Shown here in pieces: positions 53,533 through 62,261 of a stretch of 64,000 nucleotides of DNA; positions within the stretch are counted from its first letter, which is position 1; each line of letters starts with the position of its first letter. Source of the stretch: Novosphingobium sp. IK01. Lineage in GTDB: Bacteria; Pseudomonadota; Alphaproteobacteria; Sphingomonadales; Sphingomonadaceae. The translations under genes were made by a program, and so were the position numbers. The notes under the pieces are model-generated. The model was not told the origin of the DNA and searched no databases. It worked only from the letters and a program-made list of their open reading frames with translations. Location: assembly GCF_033242265.1 (NCBI RefSeq), contig NZ_BTFW01000001.1:496001-560000 (forward strand), in the 5' to 3' direction.

Positions 53533-54656
53533 AGCGCTGGCTGATCAATGTCTGGCTGCTGGGCGCCAAGGAACTGCGCAGCGTGATGAAGGACACGACG
53601 CTGCTCGTGCTGATCATCTTTGCCTTCACGGCGGCGGTCCTGATCGTGTCCAAGGGGGTCAAGGCCGAAGTGTCGAATGCGACCGTGGCCCTGATCGACG
53701 ATGATCACAGCGAGCTGTCGCGGCGCCTTGCCGATGCGATCCGCCCGCCCTATTTCCAGACCCCCGTGGCCATTTCGCGGGCCGATGTGGCAGGTTCGAT
53801 GGATCAGGGGCGCACGATCTTCGTGATCGAGATCCCCCCGCGTTTTCAGGCCGATGTCCTGGCCGGGCGCAGTCCGTCGGTGCAGATCCTCGTCGATGCC
53901 ACGGCAATGACGCAGGCCGGGCTGGGCGCGTCCTATTTCCAGCAGATCTTCGCTACCGAAGTGCTCGATTTTCTCCATCAGAACGGGATCATCGCCAGCC
54001 TGCCGTTCTCGGTGACGAGCCAGACGCTCTACAACCCCAACTCGCAATCGGCATGGTACACTGCCGTCATGCAGATCGTGACCAATGTCACTGTGCTCTC
54101 GATCATTCTGGTCGGCGCGGCGGTGATCCGCGAGCGCGAACACGGCACCATCGAGCATCTTCTGGTCATGCCGGTCAGGGCCAGCGAGATCGCCTTTGCC
54201 AAGATCCTCGCCAATGGGCTGATCATTCTGGTCGTCGCCATGGCCTCGCTGTGGTTCGTGGTCCACGGGGCGCTGGGGGTGCCGCTGGCCGGATCGCTGC
54301 TGCTGTTTGCCGGGGCGATGATGCTCTATCTGTTCTCGGTGACGGCGCTGGGCATGTGGATGGCCACGATGGCTCCCAGCATGCCCCAGTTCGGGCTGTT
54401 CGCGGTGCCGGTCTACGCCATTGCCTACCTGCTCTCGGGCGCGGCCACCCCGCTCCAGAGCATGCCGGTGCCGGTTCAGGCCATTGCCCGCCTGCTGCCC
54501 ACGACCCGTTTCGTCAGCCTGTCGCAAGCCGTGCTCTATCGCGGCGCGGGCCTGCATACGGTCTTGCCCGAACTGGTGATGATCTGTGGCTGGGGCACGG
54601 CTTTCGTGATCCTGGCTGTTCAACGTTTCCGCACGATGCTGGCCCGGCAAGGGTGA
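53529..54656 (+). CDS. ABC-2 type permease (YhhJ-like)
   Basis: A 375-residue inner-membrane protein with one N-terminal helix, a large periplasmic loop (about 45-175) and five helices in the C-terminal half. Typical segments are GAKELRSVMKDTTLLVLIIF, REREHGTIEHLLVMPV (the ABC-2 signature) and YLLSGAATPLQSMPVPVQA. It should form the second membrane half of the exporter with the fused ABC protein. The ATG lies in ATGA at the end of that gene. Confidence 0.92.
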   Translation: MKRWLINVWLLGAKELRSVMKDTTLLVLIIFAFTAAVLIVSKGVKAEVSNATVALIDDDHSELSRRLADAIRPPYFQTPVAISRADVAGSMDQGRTIFVIEIPPRFQADVLAGRSPSVQILVDATAMTQAGLGASYFQQIFATEVLDFLHQNGIIASLPFSVTSQTLYNPNSQSAWYTAVMQIVTNVTVLSIILVGAAVIREREHGTIEHLLVMPVRASEIAFAKILANGLIILVVAMASLWFVVHGALGVPLAGSLLLFAGAMMLYLFSVTALGMWMATMAPSMPQFGLFAVPVYAIAYLLSGAATPLQSMPVPVQAIARLLPTTRFVSLSQAVLYRGAGLHTVLPELVMICGWGTAFVILAVQRFRTMLARQG

Positions 54657-54682
54657 CCCCAGGGATGACCTCAGGGATAGAT

Positions 54683-56236
54683 ATGGCTCTTCGACACGCC
54701 GCCCCGCTTTCGCTTCCCTGCCGTTCGGCCATGCGCATGGTACCGGCCACGCTGGTTCTGGCGCTGGCAGCTTGCGCCGCCCCGCCGCCCTCCCGGCCAG
54801 CGCCCGCCGCGCAAGTCGTGGCGCCGGCCCGCCTCGATGCAGCTGCCGCACAGGGCGCTGCGCAAGGGGAGGGCGCCGCCGCGCTCGACCAGTGGTGGAC
54901 CGCCTGGGGCGATCCCGCGCTCGACAGGCTGGTGGACGCGGCGCTGGCCGCCAATACCGACTTGCGCGTGGCGCGCGCCCATGTTGAGGCCGCGCGCGCG
55001 CTCGCCTCGGTGGCCGAGGCCGCGCTCTATCCGACCATCGCCGCGCAAGGGGCGGGCTGGGGCAATGCCGGCGATACCGGGATCGATGGCACGGCAGGTT
55101 CGGTCCTGTCGCCCTTCACGCGCGGCGCGACCGGCGGTGGCTATCTGGTTGGCCTTGGCGCGCAGTGGGAGCCGGACATTTTCGGCGGGCGCCATGCCGA
55201 TGTCGCTGCCGCACAAGCCATGGCTGGCGGGGTCGACTGGATGGCGCAGGGCGTGCGCCTGATGGTCGTGGCCGATGTGGTAGAGAATTACCAGCAATGG
55301 CGCGGGCTTGAGGCGCGGCTTGCGCTGCTCGACCAGAGCCTTGAGGCCACGCGCGCGTTGACCGCGTATGTCGCCGCGCGGCAGGGCACCGGCCAGGCCA
55401 GCAAGCCCGACCTGACCCGCGCGCAGGCCGCCGCAGCGTCGCTTGAAGCCACGCGTCCCCAGCTTCTGGCCCTGATCGATGCGCGCCGCCGCCGCCTTGC
55501 GATCCTGTCGGGCGCGCTGCCCGAAGCGATGGTCGACGTGGTGCCGCGGCGCGGGGGCAGCTCCGATCTTGCGGTTCCGCCGCCACCATCGGGGCAATGG
55601 CCCTCGACCATTCTCGAACGCCGCCCCGATGTACGCGCGAGCATGGCCATGGTCGCGGCGCGGGCGGCCAAGCTCAAGAGCTACAAGGCCGATCTCTACC
55701 CGCGTTTCAGCATCGGTTTTTCGGGGCAGAACGGCGAGTTGGGTCTTTCGGGCCTGCCCGGCTTCGGGGGGACGATGGGCCTGCTCAACGTCAAGGCGAG
55801 CGTGCCGATCTTCACCGGCGGGCTCTTGCGCGGGCGGATCGCGGCGGGACAGGCCGAACTGGAAGGTGCGCTGGCCGCGCAGGACCGCACGGTCCTGTCC
55901 TCGCTGGAGGAAGTCGAGACCGCCTATGGCCTGCGCGCCGGGTTCGATGCGCGGGTCGCCGGGCTTGTCTCTGCCCGCACGCTTTCGGCCCGCCGGGCGG
56001 ACGAGGCACAGGCTTTCTATCGCGCCGGGCGTGTCACGCTCGGTGATGTGCTTCAGGCCCGGCTCGATACGCTGTCCGACGCCGACAAGCTCGAACAGGC
56101 CCGCATTGCCCAGCGCAGCGCCACCGTGCAACTCTACCGGGCCTTGGGTGGTGGCTGGAGCCCGCCCGCACCCGGCCCATCCGTTTCATCCGCCCATCCT
56201 GCCCTGCCAGTCTTGCAAGGGAGTTCCCCCCGATGA
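54683..56236 (+). CDS. Outer-membrane efflux lipoprotein of the ABC exporter
   Basis: A 517-residue NodT/OEP-family channel. A signal peptide ends in a lipobox-like LALAAC (cysteine about residue 32). WWTAWGDPALDRLVDAAL and NTDLRVARAHVEAARAL start the first OEP repeat; TILERRPDVRASMAMVAARA and LYPRFSIGFSGQ the second. AGGGA stands 5-6 bases before the ATG at 54683; the ATG at 54665 has no spacing for a site. Its stop overlaps the PHA-synthase-like gene by 4 bases. Confidence 0.88.
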   Translation: MALRHAAPLSLPCRSAMRMVPATLVLALAACAAPPPSRPAPAAQVVAPARLDAAAAQGAAQGEGAAALDQWWTAWGDPALDRLVDAALAANTDLRVARAHVEAARALASVAEAALYPTIAAQGAGWGNAGDTGIDGTAGSVLSPFTRGATGGGYLVGLGAQWEPDIFGGRHADVAAAQAMAGGVDWMAQGVRLMVVADVVENYQQWRGLEARLALLDQSLEATRALTAYVAARQGTGQASKPDLTRAQAAAASLEATRPQLLALIDARRRRLAILSGALPEAMVDVVPRRGGSSDLAVPPPPSGQWPSTILERRPDVRASMAMVAARAAKLKSYKADLYPRFSIGFSGQNGELGLSGLPGFGGTMGLLNVKASVPIFTGGLLRGRIAAGQAELEGALAAQDRTVLSSLEEVETAYGLRAGFDARVAGLVSARTLSARRADEAQAFYRAGRVTLGDVLQARLDTLSDADKLEQARIAQRSATVQLYRALGGGWSPPAPGPSVSSAHPALPVLQGSSPR

Positions 56237-58014
56237 CCGAGCCTGCTGCCTACCATCCCCCCGCAGCTCCGCCCCCCGCGCCCGATCCGCTCGACGGTCT
56301 GGCCGCAACCCTCGACCGCGCGGCCTTTGCAGGCATCGCCAGCATGACCGGGGGACTTTCGCCGGTCACCGTGGCCCAGGCCTTTTCCGACTGGGCGCTC
56401 CATCTGGCCGCCTCGCCCGGAAAGCGGCTCGATCTGCTGGGCAAGGCGGTGCGGCAATGGCTGCGCCTGGCCGACCAGTGTTGCCATGGCCCCAATCCCG
56501 AACATCCCGGAGCCCCGGCGATCAAGCCCCTGCCACAGGATCACCGCTTCGATGATCCGGCCTGGCAGCAAGGCCCCTTCGGCATGATCACCCAGTCCTT
56601 CCTGCTTGCCCAGCAGTGGTGGAGCAACGCCACGACCGGCATTTCGGGGGTCAGCGCCCATCACGAGGCGATCACTGCCTTTGCGGTCCGCCAGATGCTC
56701 GACATGGCCGCCCCCAGCAATTTTCTGGCGACCAATCCGGTCCTGCAACAGCGCATCCTCGATACCGGCGGGATGTGTCTGGTCGAAGGGGCAAAGCTGT
56801 TCCTCGCCGATCTTGCCGAGCTGACGCGCGGCGGCCCCGATCCGAAGGAAAGTCCGCTCCAGATCGGTCGCGACATCGCCGCCACGCCGGGCAAGGTCGT
56901 CTATCGCAACCGGCTGATCGAACTGATCCAGTACAGCCCGACGACCGCCGAAGTGAAGCCCGAGCCGGTGCTGATCGTGCCTGCCTGGATCATGAAATAT
57001 TACATCCTTGATCTTTCAGCCAACAATTCGCTGATCGCCTGGCTGGTCGGGCAGGGCTATACCGTCTTCGCGATCTCGTGGCACAATCCCACCAGCGAGG
57101 ACCGCAACCTCGACATGGACGATTATCGCCAGCTTGGCCCGATGGCCGCGCTGACGGCGATCCAGGCGATCACTGGCGCGGCGCATATTCATGCGCTCGG
57201 CTATTGTCTGGGCGGAACGCTGCTGAGCATCGCGGCGGCGGCCATGGCGCGCGAGGGCGACGAGCGCCTTGCCTCGGTTACCCTGCTGGCCGCGCAGACC
57301 GACTTTACCGAACCGGGCGAACTGGGCCTGTTCATCGACGAGGGCCAGCTCAACCTGCTCGACAGCATGATGTGGGAACGCGGCTATCTCGACAGCCACC
57401 AGATGGGCGGCGCGTTCCAGATGCTGCGCCCCAACGATCTGGTGTGGTCGCGCGTCCTCAACGAGTACCTGATGGGCGAGCGGCCGGGCGTCAACGACCT
57501 GATGGCCTGGAACGCGGACGGGACGCGCATGCCCTATGCCATGCACAGCGAATACCTGCGCCGCCTGTTCCTGCACAACGATCTGGCCGAAGGGCGTTTT
57601 CTGGCCGATGGCCGGGCCATTGCGCTCTCCTCGATCCGCCAGCCGCTGTTCGTGGTGGGCACCGAGACCGACCATGTCGCCCCGTGGCATTCGGTCCACA
57701 AGATCCACATGCTCACCAGCGCGGCGATCACCTTCGTGCTGACGAGCGGCGGGCACAATGCCGGGATCGTCTCCGAACCGGGCCACAAGCATCGCCACTA
57801 TCACATGCTTGAACGCCGCGAAGGCCAGGCCGCGCTTTCGCCCGACGACTGGCTGACCCAGGCAAACCCTTATGAGGGATCGTGGTGGGAGGCATGGGGC
57901 CGCTGGCTCGACGCCCATTCCGGCTCTCCCGTGCCGCCTCCGCCGATGGGCGCCCCGGACAAGGGCTATCTCCCGATCGCCGCCGCGCCGGGCACATACG
58001 TTCTGGAGAACTGA
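56233..58014 (+). CDS. Poly(3-hydroxyalkanoate) synthase-like protein (PhaC family)
   Basis: A 593-residue alpha/beta-hydrolase of the PhaC class I type. The lipase-box variant GYCLGG has the nucleophile C325; D480 in TETDH and H508 in GGHNAG complete the triad. PAWIMKYYILDLSANNSLIAW and FAISWHNPT are PhaC motifs. PhaC polymerises 3-hydroxyacyl-CoA. The setting, after an exporter and before a MaoC-Pta fusion and acetate kinase, is not that of a normal PHB locus (no phaA, phaB or phasin), so an acyl-CoA thioester/transfer role is possible. Confidence 0.9.
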   Translation: MTEPAAYHPPAAPPPAPDPLDGLAATLDRAAFAGIASMTGGLSPVTVAQAFSDWALHLAASPGKRLDLLGKAVRQWLRLADQCCHGPNPEHPGAPAIKPLPQDHRFDDPAWQQGPFGMITQSFLLAQQWWSNATTGISGVSAHHEAITAFAVRQMLDMAAPSNFLATNPVLQQRILDTGGMCLVEGAKLFLADLAELTRGGPDPKESPLQIGRDIAATPGKVVYRNRLIELIQYSPTTAEVKPEPVLIVPAWIMKYYILDLSANNSLIAWLVGQGYTVFAISWHNPTSEDRNLDMDDYRQLGPMAALTAIQAITGAAHIHALGYCLGGTLLSIAAAAMAREGDERLASVTLLAAQTDFTEPGELGLFIDEGQLNLLDSMMWERGYLDSHQMGGAFQMLRPNDLVWSRVLNEYLMGERPGVNDLMAWNADGTRMPYAMHSEYLRRLFLHNDLAEGRFLADGRAIALSSIRQPLFVVGTETDHVAPWHSVHKIHMLTSAAITFVLTSGGHNAGIVSEPGHKHRHYHMLERREGQAALSPDDWLTQANPYEGSWWEAWGRWLDAHSGSPVPPPPMGAPDKGYLPIAAAPGTYVLEN

Positions 58015-58017
58015 CCG

Positions 58018-59460
58018 ATGACCTCCACCCCCGCAAATACGCCCGCCCCGGATATGCCTGCCCCGAATATGATCGAGAACCGCACGTTCGAGGAAATCAC
58101 CGTGGGCGAGAGCGCGCAGATCTCGCGCACGCTCGGCCAGCGCGAGATCCAGCTCTTCGCGCTGGCCTCGGGCGACGTCAATCCGGCCCATGTCGATCCT
58201 GAATTCGCCGCGACCGACATGTTCCACAAGGTCATCGCTCATGGCCTGTGGGGCGGTGGGCTGATCTCGGCAGTGCTGGGAACCGAGTTGCCGGGGCCGG
58301 GCACGATCTATCTTGAACAGAGCCTGCGTTTCGAGCGACCGGTCGGACTGGGTGACACGATCACCGCGCAGGTCGTCGTTACCGGAAAGGACGAGCATCA
58401 CCACTTCGTGACATTCGCCTGCACCTGCACCAACCAGGCGGGCGAGGAAGTGATCTCGGGCATCGCCAAGGTCAAGGCGCCATCCGAGAAGATCCGCCGC
58501 CCCCGCGCCGCGCTGCCCGACATCCGCTTTGCCGACCACGATGGCTATCGCCGCCTGATGGAAGCGGCGCGCGGCCATCAGGCCATGCCGGTCGCCGTGG
58601 TCCACCCGTGCAGCGTGGCCGCGATCAGCGCGGTGATCGAGGCCTTCGAGGAAGGGCTGATCACGCCGATCCTCGTGGGGCCCACCGCCCGCATTCAGGC
58701 CGCTGCCAGCGAGGCGGGGGCCGACATTGGCGCCTTCCGCATCGTCGATACGCCCCACAGCCATGCCTCTGCCAGCGCGGCGGTCGCCCTGATCCACTCG
58801 GGCGAGGCGCAGGCCCTGATGAAGGGCTCGCTCCATACCGATGAACTGATGGGGGCGGCTGTTTCACGCGATGGGGGCCTGCGCACCGAAAGGCGCATCA
58901 GCCACGTCTACCTGATGGACGTTCCGGGCCATCCGACCCCGCTGCTGATCACCGATGCGGCCATCAATATCGCGCCCAACCTTCTGGAAAAGGCCGATAT
59001 CATTCGCAACGCCATCGATCTGGCCCATGTGATCGGGATCGCGCAGCCCAAAGTGGCGATCCTCTCGGCGGTCGAGACGATCAACCCGGCGCTGGCCTCG
59101 ACGCTCGACGCGGCGGCCTTGTGCAAGATGGCTGACCGGGGACAGATCACCGGCGGCCTGCTCGATGGCCCGCTGGCCTTCGACAATGCGATCAGCGCGG
59201 CCGCCGCGCGCGAGAAGGGGATCGTCTCGCCCGTGGCCGGACAGGCCGAAATCCTCGTCGTGCCTGATCTGGAAGCGGGTAACATGCTGGCCAAGCAACT
59301 GACGTTCCTGGGCGGGGCCGATGCCGCCGGGATCGTGCTGGGCGCGCGGGTGCCGATCATCCTGACGAGCCGTGCCGACAGCCTGCGCACGCGCCTCGCT
59401 TCGTGCGCGGTGGTGGTGCTGCTGGCAGCAGCAGCCCAGACCGGCGGGAAAAACGCATGA
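58018..59460 (+). CDS. MaoC dehydratase - phosphate acyltransferase fusion
   Basis: A 480-residue bifunctional protein. Residues about 20-160 are a MaoC-like enoyl-CoA hydratase (FALASGDVNPAHVDPEFA, LRFERPVGLGDTI). Residues about 175-470 are a Pta/Ptb-type acyltransferase (VAVVHPCSVAAISA, ALMKGSLHTDELMGAAV, YLMDVPGHPTPLLITDAA, ILSAVETINPALASTLDAAALCK shortened). It would hydrate enoyl-CoA and turn acyl-CoA plus phosphate into acyl-phosphate for the acetate kinase homologue encoded 4 bases downstream in overlap. Confidence 0.92.
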   Translation: MTSTPANTPAPDMPAPNMIENRTFEEITVGESAQISRTLGQREIQLFALASGDVNPAHVDPEFAATDMFHKVIAHGLWGGGLISAVLGTELPGPGTIYLEQSLRFERPVGLGDTITAQVVVTGKDEHHHFVTFACTCTNQAGEEVISGIAKVKAPSEKIRRPRAALPDIRFADHDGYRRLMEAARGHQAMPVAVVHPCSVAAISAVIEAFEEGLITPILVGPTARIQAAASEAGADIGAFRIVDTPHSHASASAAVALIHSGEAQALMKGSLHTDELMGAAVSRDGGLRTERRISHVYLMDVPGHPTPLLITDAAINIAPNLLEKADIIRNAIDLAHVIGIAQPKVAILSAVETINPALASTLDAAALCKMADRGQITGGLLDGPLAFDNAISAAAAREKGIVSPVAGQAEILVVPDLEAGNMLAKQLTFLGGADAAGIVLGARVPIILTSRADSLRTRLASCAVVVLLAAAAQTGGKNA

Positions 59461-60680
59461 CCCGCTCGATCATCAGCCTCAACTCGGGCTCATCGAGTAT
59501 CAAGTTTGGCCTCTATCATCTTGAGGAGCAAGGGCCGGTCCATGTCGCCGGAGGCAAGCTCGAAGGGATCGGCACGGCCCCGCGCATCCGCATCCACAGC
59601 GATACGGGCGAAATCCTGCTCGAAAAAAGCTGGGGCGAGGGAACCAAGGACGGCGGCGCCGGGCTGACCCACGAGCCCTTGCTCAGCGAGCTCTACGACT
59701 GGGCCCACGATCACCTTCAGGATCACGCCATCGTCGCGGTCGGTCACCGCGTGGTCCATGGCGGCGGGCGCTATTGGGCACCGCGCCTGATCGACGAAGC
59801 GCTCGTTGCCGAACTTGATACCTTTTCCCCGCTCGCCCCGCTCCACCAGCCCCACAACCTCGCCGCGATCCGCGAGATCGCACGCAAGGCCCCTCATCTG
59901 GTGCAGGTCGCCTGTTTCGACACCGGCTTCCACCATGCCATGCCCGGCGTCGCCACGCGCCTGCCGCTCCCGCGTGCCTATGCCGCGCGGGGGATGCGCC
60001 GCTATGGCTTCCACGGACTGTCCTACGAATATGTCTCGGCCCGTCTGGCCACGCTCGATCCGGCGCTGGCGCAAGGGCGGGTGATCGTCGCCCATCTGGG
60101 CAACGGGGCGAGCCTTTGCGCGATGCGCGGGGGGGCGAGCGTCGACACCACGATGGGCTTTACCGCGCTCGACGGGCTGATCATGGGAACCCGCACCGGC
60201 ATGCTCGATCCCGGCGCGGTGATCCACCTGCAATTGCAGGAAGGTCTTTCCGCGCACGAGGTCGAAAGCATGCTCTATCGCCGCTCGGGCCTGCTGGGCC
60301 TGTCCGAACTGTCGAGCGACATGCGCAGCCTTCATGCCAGCGATGATCCGCGCGCGGCCGAGGCCATCGAATCCTTCGTGTGGACCGCCGCGCGCCAGAT
60401 GGGCGCCCTGATGGTCTCGCTCGAAGGGCTCGACGGCCTCGTCTTCACCGCCGGGATCGGCGAGAACGACCCGGTCATCCGCGCGGCCATCTGCGCGCGC
60501 CTGGCCTGGACGGGGCTGGTCCTCGACGAGGCGGCCAATGCGGCAAATGCCCCCGTGATCAGCAGCCCGGAAAGCCGGGTCATCGTGCGCGTGATCCCCA
60601 CTGACGAAGAACGCCAGATCGCGCTTCACACGTTTTCGCTCACCCAGCCTTTCATGGATGCCGCCAAGGGAGATTCCTGA
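59457..60680 (+). CDS. ackA: Acetate/propionate kinase family protein
   Basis: A 407-residue acetokinase. LNSGSSSIKF at residues 8-17 is the first signature, GHRVVHGGGRYW the second; ACFDTGFHHAMP, VIVAHLGNGASLCAM and GTRTGMLDPG are further conserved motifs, and GIGENDPVIR the C-terminal one. It makes ATP from acyl-phosphate, the product of the preceding Pta domain. Preference for acetate, propionate or butyrate is not visible. Starts at 59457 in ATGA; its stop and the fabI start share TGATG. Confidence 0.93.
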   Translation: MTRSIISLNSGSSSIKFGLYHLEEQGPVHVAGGKLEGIGTAPRIRIHSDTGEILLEKSWGEGTKDGGAGLTHEPLLSELYDWAHDHLQDHAIVAVGHRVVHGGGRYWAPRLIDEALVAELDTFSPLAPLHQPHNLAAIREIARKAPHLVQVACFDTGFHHAMPGVATRLPLPRAYAARGMRRYGFHGLSYEYVSARLATLDPALAQGRVIVAHLGNGASLCAMRGGASVDTTMGFTALDGLIMGTRTGMLDPGAVIHLQLQEGLSAHEVESMLYRRSGLLGLSELSSDMRSLHASDDPRAAEAIESFVWTAARQMGALMVSLEGLDGLVFTAGIGENDPVIRAAICARLAWTGLVLDEAANAANAPVISSPESRVIVRVIPTDEERQIALHTFSLTQPFMDAAKGDS

Positions 60681-61453
60681 TGACGCCTCTGGTCGATCTG
60701 TCCGGCAAGCGCGGGCTTGTCGTGGGCATTGCCAACGAACATTCGATTGCCGCAGGCTGCGCGGCCGCCTTTGCCCGTTGCGGGGCGAGCCTTGCGGCAA
60801 CCTATCTCAATGACAAGGCCAAGCCGTTTGTCGCGCCGGTGGCCGAAAAGCTGGGCGTGGACATGCTGCTTCCGTGCGACGTGCGCGTGCCGGGCGAACT
60901 CGAAGCGGTCTTCGAAACGATCCGCAAGGAATGGGGAAGGCTCGATTTCGTGCTGCACTCGATTGCCTTTGCCCCGCATGACGACCTGTTCGGGCGGGTC
61001 GTCGACAGCTCGGCCGAAGGCTTTGCCCTGGCCATGGATGTCTCATGCCACAGTTTCGTGCGCATGGCCCATCTGGCCGAACCGCTGATGGACAAGGGCG
61101 GGGCCCTGTTGAGCGTGACGTTCTACGGATCGGAGCGCGTGGTTGCGCATTACAACCTCATGGGGCCGGTCAAGGCCGCGCTCGAAAGCACGACCCGCTA
61201 TGTCGCCGCCGAACTGGGCGCCAAGGGCATTCGCGCCCATGCCATCTCGCCGGGGCCTATTTCCACGCGGGCGGCCAGCGGGATCGACCGGTTCGACGAA
61301 CTGCTCGACCGTGCCAGCGCGCTGGCGCCGGAAGGCACACTCGCCACGATCGACGACGTGGGCGCACTGGCCGCCTTTCTGGCCAGCGATGCAGCCCGTC
61401 ACATAACCGGAACGGTGATTCCGGTTGACGGGGGCGCGCATTTGATGGCTTGA
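60680..61453 (+). CDS. fabI: Enoyl-ACP reductase FabI
   Basis: A 257-residue short-chain dehydrogenase of the FabI type. GLVVGIANEHSIAAGCA is the NADH-binding motif; LHSIAFAP, SCHSFVRMA and the active-site tyrosines Y149 and Y158 with K165 (Y-x6-K) are present. VIPVDGGAHLM ends the fold. It reduces trans-2-enoyl-ACP (or enoyl-CoA). Its place at the end of an acyl-CoA/acyl-phosphate operon suggests an accessory copy rather than the housekeeping fatty-acid gene. Confidence 0.92.
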   Translation: MTPLVDLSGKRGLVVGIANEHSIAAGCAAAFARCGASLAATYLNDKAKPFVAPVAEKLGVDMLLPCDVRVPGELEAVFETIRKEWGRLDFVLHSIAFAPHDDLFGRVVDSSAEGFALAMDVSCHSFVRMAHLAEPLMDKGGALLSVTFYGSERVVAHYNLMGPVKAALESTTRYVAAELGAKGIRAHAISPGPISTRAASGIDRFDELLDRASALAPEGTLATIDDVGALAAFLASDAARHITGTVIPVDGGAHLMA

Positions 61454-61466
61454 GCGCCCAGGCGCC

Positions 61467-62261
61467 ATGGACGGAACAATGGACAAGGGGCCGGTAACGG
61501 AACGACCAGCAACGGATCGGATGGTCATGCCTCACACCCGCAAGGGCCCCTATGGACCATCGGAGAAGCGCGAGACGACCCGTGCGCGCAACATGGAGAA
61601 GATCGAGGCGGCGGCCTGGAAGGTTTTCGCCTCGATAGGCCTCGATGGTGCCACGGTGCGCGATATCGTCACCCAGAGCGATGTCTCGGCGGGCAGTTTC
61701 TACAACTACTTCGGAACCAAGGAGGCTGTCTTCGGGAAGCTGATTGCCGATCTGGTCGATCGCGTCCGCATCGAGGTTGCACAGGCGCGCGCCAAAAGCG
61801 CGCAAGTGGCCGCGCAGGGGCCGGATGGCGTGGCTGTCGAGGATGTCGAGGCCATGCTCGCGCGCGGATACCGCGTGTTCATGGATGTCGTTCTGGCCAT
61901 TCCCGAAGGGCCGGCTTTTTTCGAGAAAAACCAGCATCACATCCGCTCACGCCTGTTCGGCGCGCGCCAGATCGATGTCCTGATGGCCGATATCGCCGCC
62001 AATGTCGACGAACTTGCCGCCTCGCGCGGGCTTTCGCCCGGCGAGCGGCAATTGCTCAGTGCGATCATCTATGCCTCGGGGACCGAGGCGCTGTTTGTCG
62101 CGCTGCGCAGCGGGCAAACGATCAGTGCCGGATACCCCGACTTCCTCGCGCAGTTGCTGGCCCGTGGATTTGGCGCACTGATCGTTGGTGGCCAGTTCGG
62201 CGCTCGCCCGTCAGTCGCCGCGCCAGCGCAAGGCCTCGATCAGCAGGCTGAAAGCCGGTGA
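61467..62261 (+). CDS. TetR-family transcriptional regulator
   Basis: A 264-residue regulator. The HTH is VRDIVTQSDVSAGSFYNYF with GTKEAVFGKL, the standard TetR ending of helix 4. The C-terminal ligand domain is long. It lies 13 bases after fabI on the same strand, so it is probably the repressor of the export/acyl operon. The start is uncertain: ATGs at 61467, 61479, 61521 and 61527 are all in frame, and the last two start closer to the HTH. Its 3' end overlaps the convergent LysR gene by 51 bases. Confidence 0.88.
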   Translation: MDGTMDKGPVTERPATDRMVMPHTRKGPYGPSEKRETTRARNMEKIEAAAWKVFASIGLDGATVRDIVTQSDVSAGSFYNYFGTKEAVFGKLIADLVDRVRIEVAQARAKSAQVAAQGPDGVAVEDVEAMLARGYRVFMDVVLAIPEGPAFFEKNQHHIRSRLFGARQIDVLMADIAANVDELAASRGLSPGERQLLSAIIYASGTEALFVALRSGQTISAGYPDFLAQLLARGFGALIVGGQFGARPSVAAPAQGLDQQAESR

